From an uncultured Gemmatimonadota bacterium (GTDB lineage Bacteria > Gemmatimonadota > Gemmatimonadetes > Longimicrobiales > Gaopeijiaceae), in the NCBI GenBank assembly GCA_938030915.1, contig CALHIO010000112.1:1-17105 (forward strand): 17,105 nt of DNA, read 5' to 3'. Below the pieces are notes generated by a model, which did no database searches, was not told where the DNA came from, and was given only the letters and a program-made list of their open reading frames with translations. The translations under genes were made by a program, and so were the position numbers. This document shows, piece after piece, positions 16,932 to 17,105 of the stretch (position 1 is the first letter of the stretch; each line of letters starts with the position of its first letter).

Positions 16932-17105
16932 CCTGCGAACTGATGCCTGAGGATGGTGCCGATCATCTCCTTCAACTCTCGGCGGTCCACGACGCGGTCG
17001 ACCATGCCGTGTTCCTGGAGGAACTCGGCACGTTGGAAGCCCTCGGGCAACTCCTGCTTGATGGTCTCCTCGATCACGCGCGGTCCTGCAAACCCGATCA
17101 GCGCT
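16919..17105 (-). CDS. accD: Acetyl-CoA carboxylase carboxyltransferase beta subunit (3' end only)
   Basis: Only the last 61 residues and the stop are in the window. The visible part begins ALIGFAGPRVIEET, continues QELPEGFQRAEFL and EHGMVDRVVDRREL, and ends near HQFAGWSD. This is the characteristic C-terminus of AccD, which with AccA transfers carboxyl from carboxybiotin to acetyl-CoA to make malonyl-CoA. The zinc-ribbon N-terminus lies outside the window. The stop (TGA at 16919-16921) falls 13 bp inside folC, so the two are probably translationally coupled. Confidence 0.95.
   Translation of the reverse strand, partial: ALIGFAGPRVIEETIKQELPEGFQRAEFLQEHGMVDRVVDRRELKEMIGTILRHQFAGWSD

Overview
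The window is GC-rich and densely coded, with most genes on the minus strand. All of the genes I could identify are chromosomal housekeeping or cell-envelope genes. I see no mobile element, CRISPR array, tRNA or rRNA gene, phage gene or recognisable defence system. The overall set suggests a free-living Gram-negative bacterium. It combines a DUF4159/DUF4175-type pair, a methylmalonyl-CoA epimerase, an M48 lipoprotein protease, lipoproteins, a probable outer-membrane barrel and an archaeal/eukaryotic-type ProRS. Gemmatimonadota is my best guess, but this is inferred from gene content and style and is not proven.

Layout, right to left along the minus strand. From 17105 down to 9685 runs one tightly packed chain: accD (3' end only), folC, hisS, a small two-helix membrane protein, proS, lysA and guaA. 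Almost every junction overlaps (ATGA, GTGA, or 8 to 19 bp); the only gap is 37 bp between folC and hisS. The chain joins fatty-acid, folate, tRNA-charging, lysine and GMP synthesis, so it looks like a growth-linked operon with translational coupling.

The middle part (9605 to 8077) holds singly transcribed genes in alternating orientation. These are a RidA-family protein (+), a probable beta-barrel or exported protein (-) and a small lipoprotein (+). An M48 zinc-metalloprotease lipoprotein follows on the minus strand (8076 to 6643). The next gene is the disaggregase clpB (6501 to 3862). Its 141-bp leader carries an inverted repeat that resembles a heat-shock operator, plus a small hairpin with a T-run. 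A perfect 11-bp GC hairpin lies just past its stop codon.

The left part holds a NTF2-like predicted lipoprotein (-), methylmalonyl-CoA epimerase (+) and thioredoxin (-). These are followed by a minus-strand set, rsmI, a DUF4159 protein and a membrane protein with DUF4175-like topology. Start and stop codons overlap at both junctions, and the last gene runs off the left edge.

No gene-free stretch exceeds 300 bases. The largest gaps are 141 bp (clpB leader), 127 bp (3735-3861) and 125 bp (8077-8201). The 79-bp convergent gap 9606-9684 shows no clear hairpin. Nothing here looks like a new multi-gene system. The points most worth checking are the possible clpB operator, the RidA homologue without its usual arginine, the three-part M48 protease with its divergent small lipoprotein, and the unknown membrane gene inside the aminoacyl-tRNA synthetase operon.
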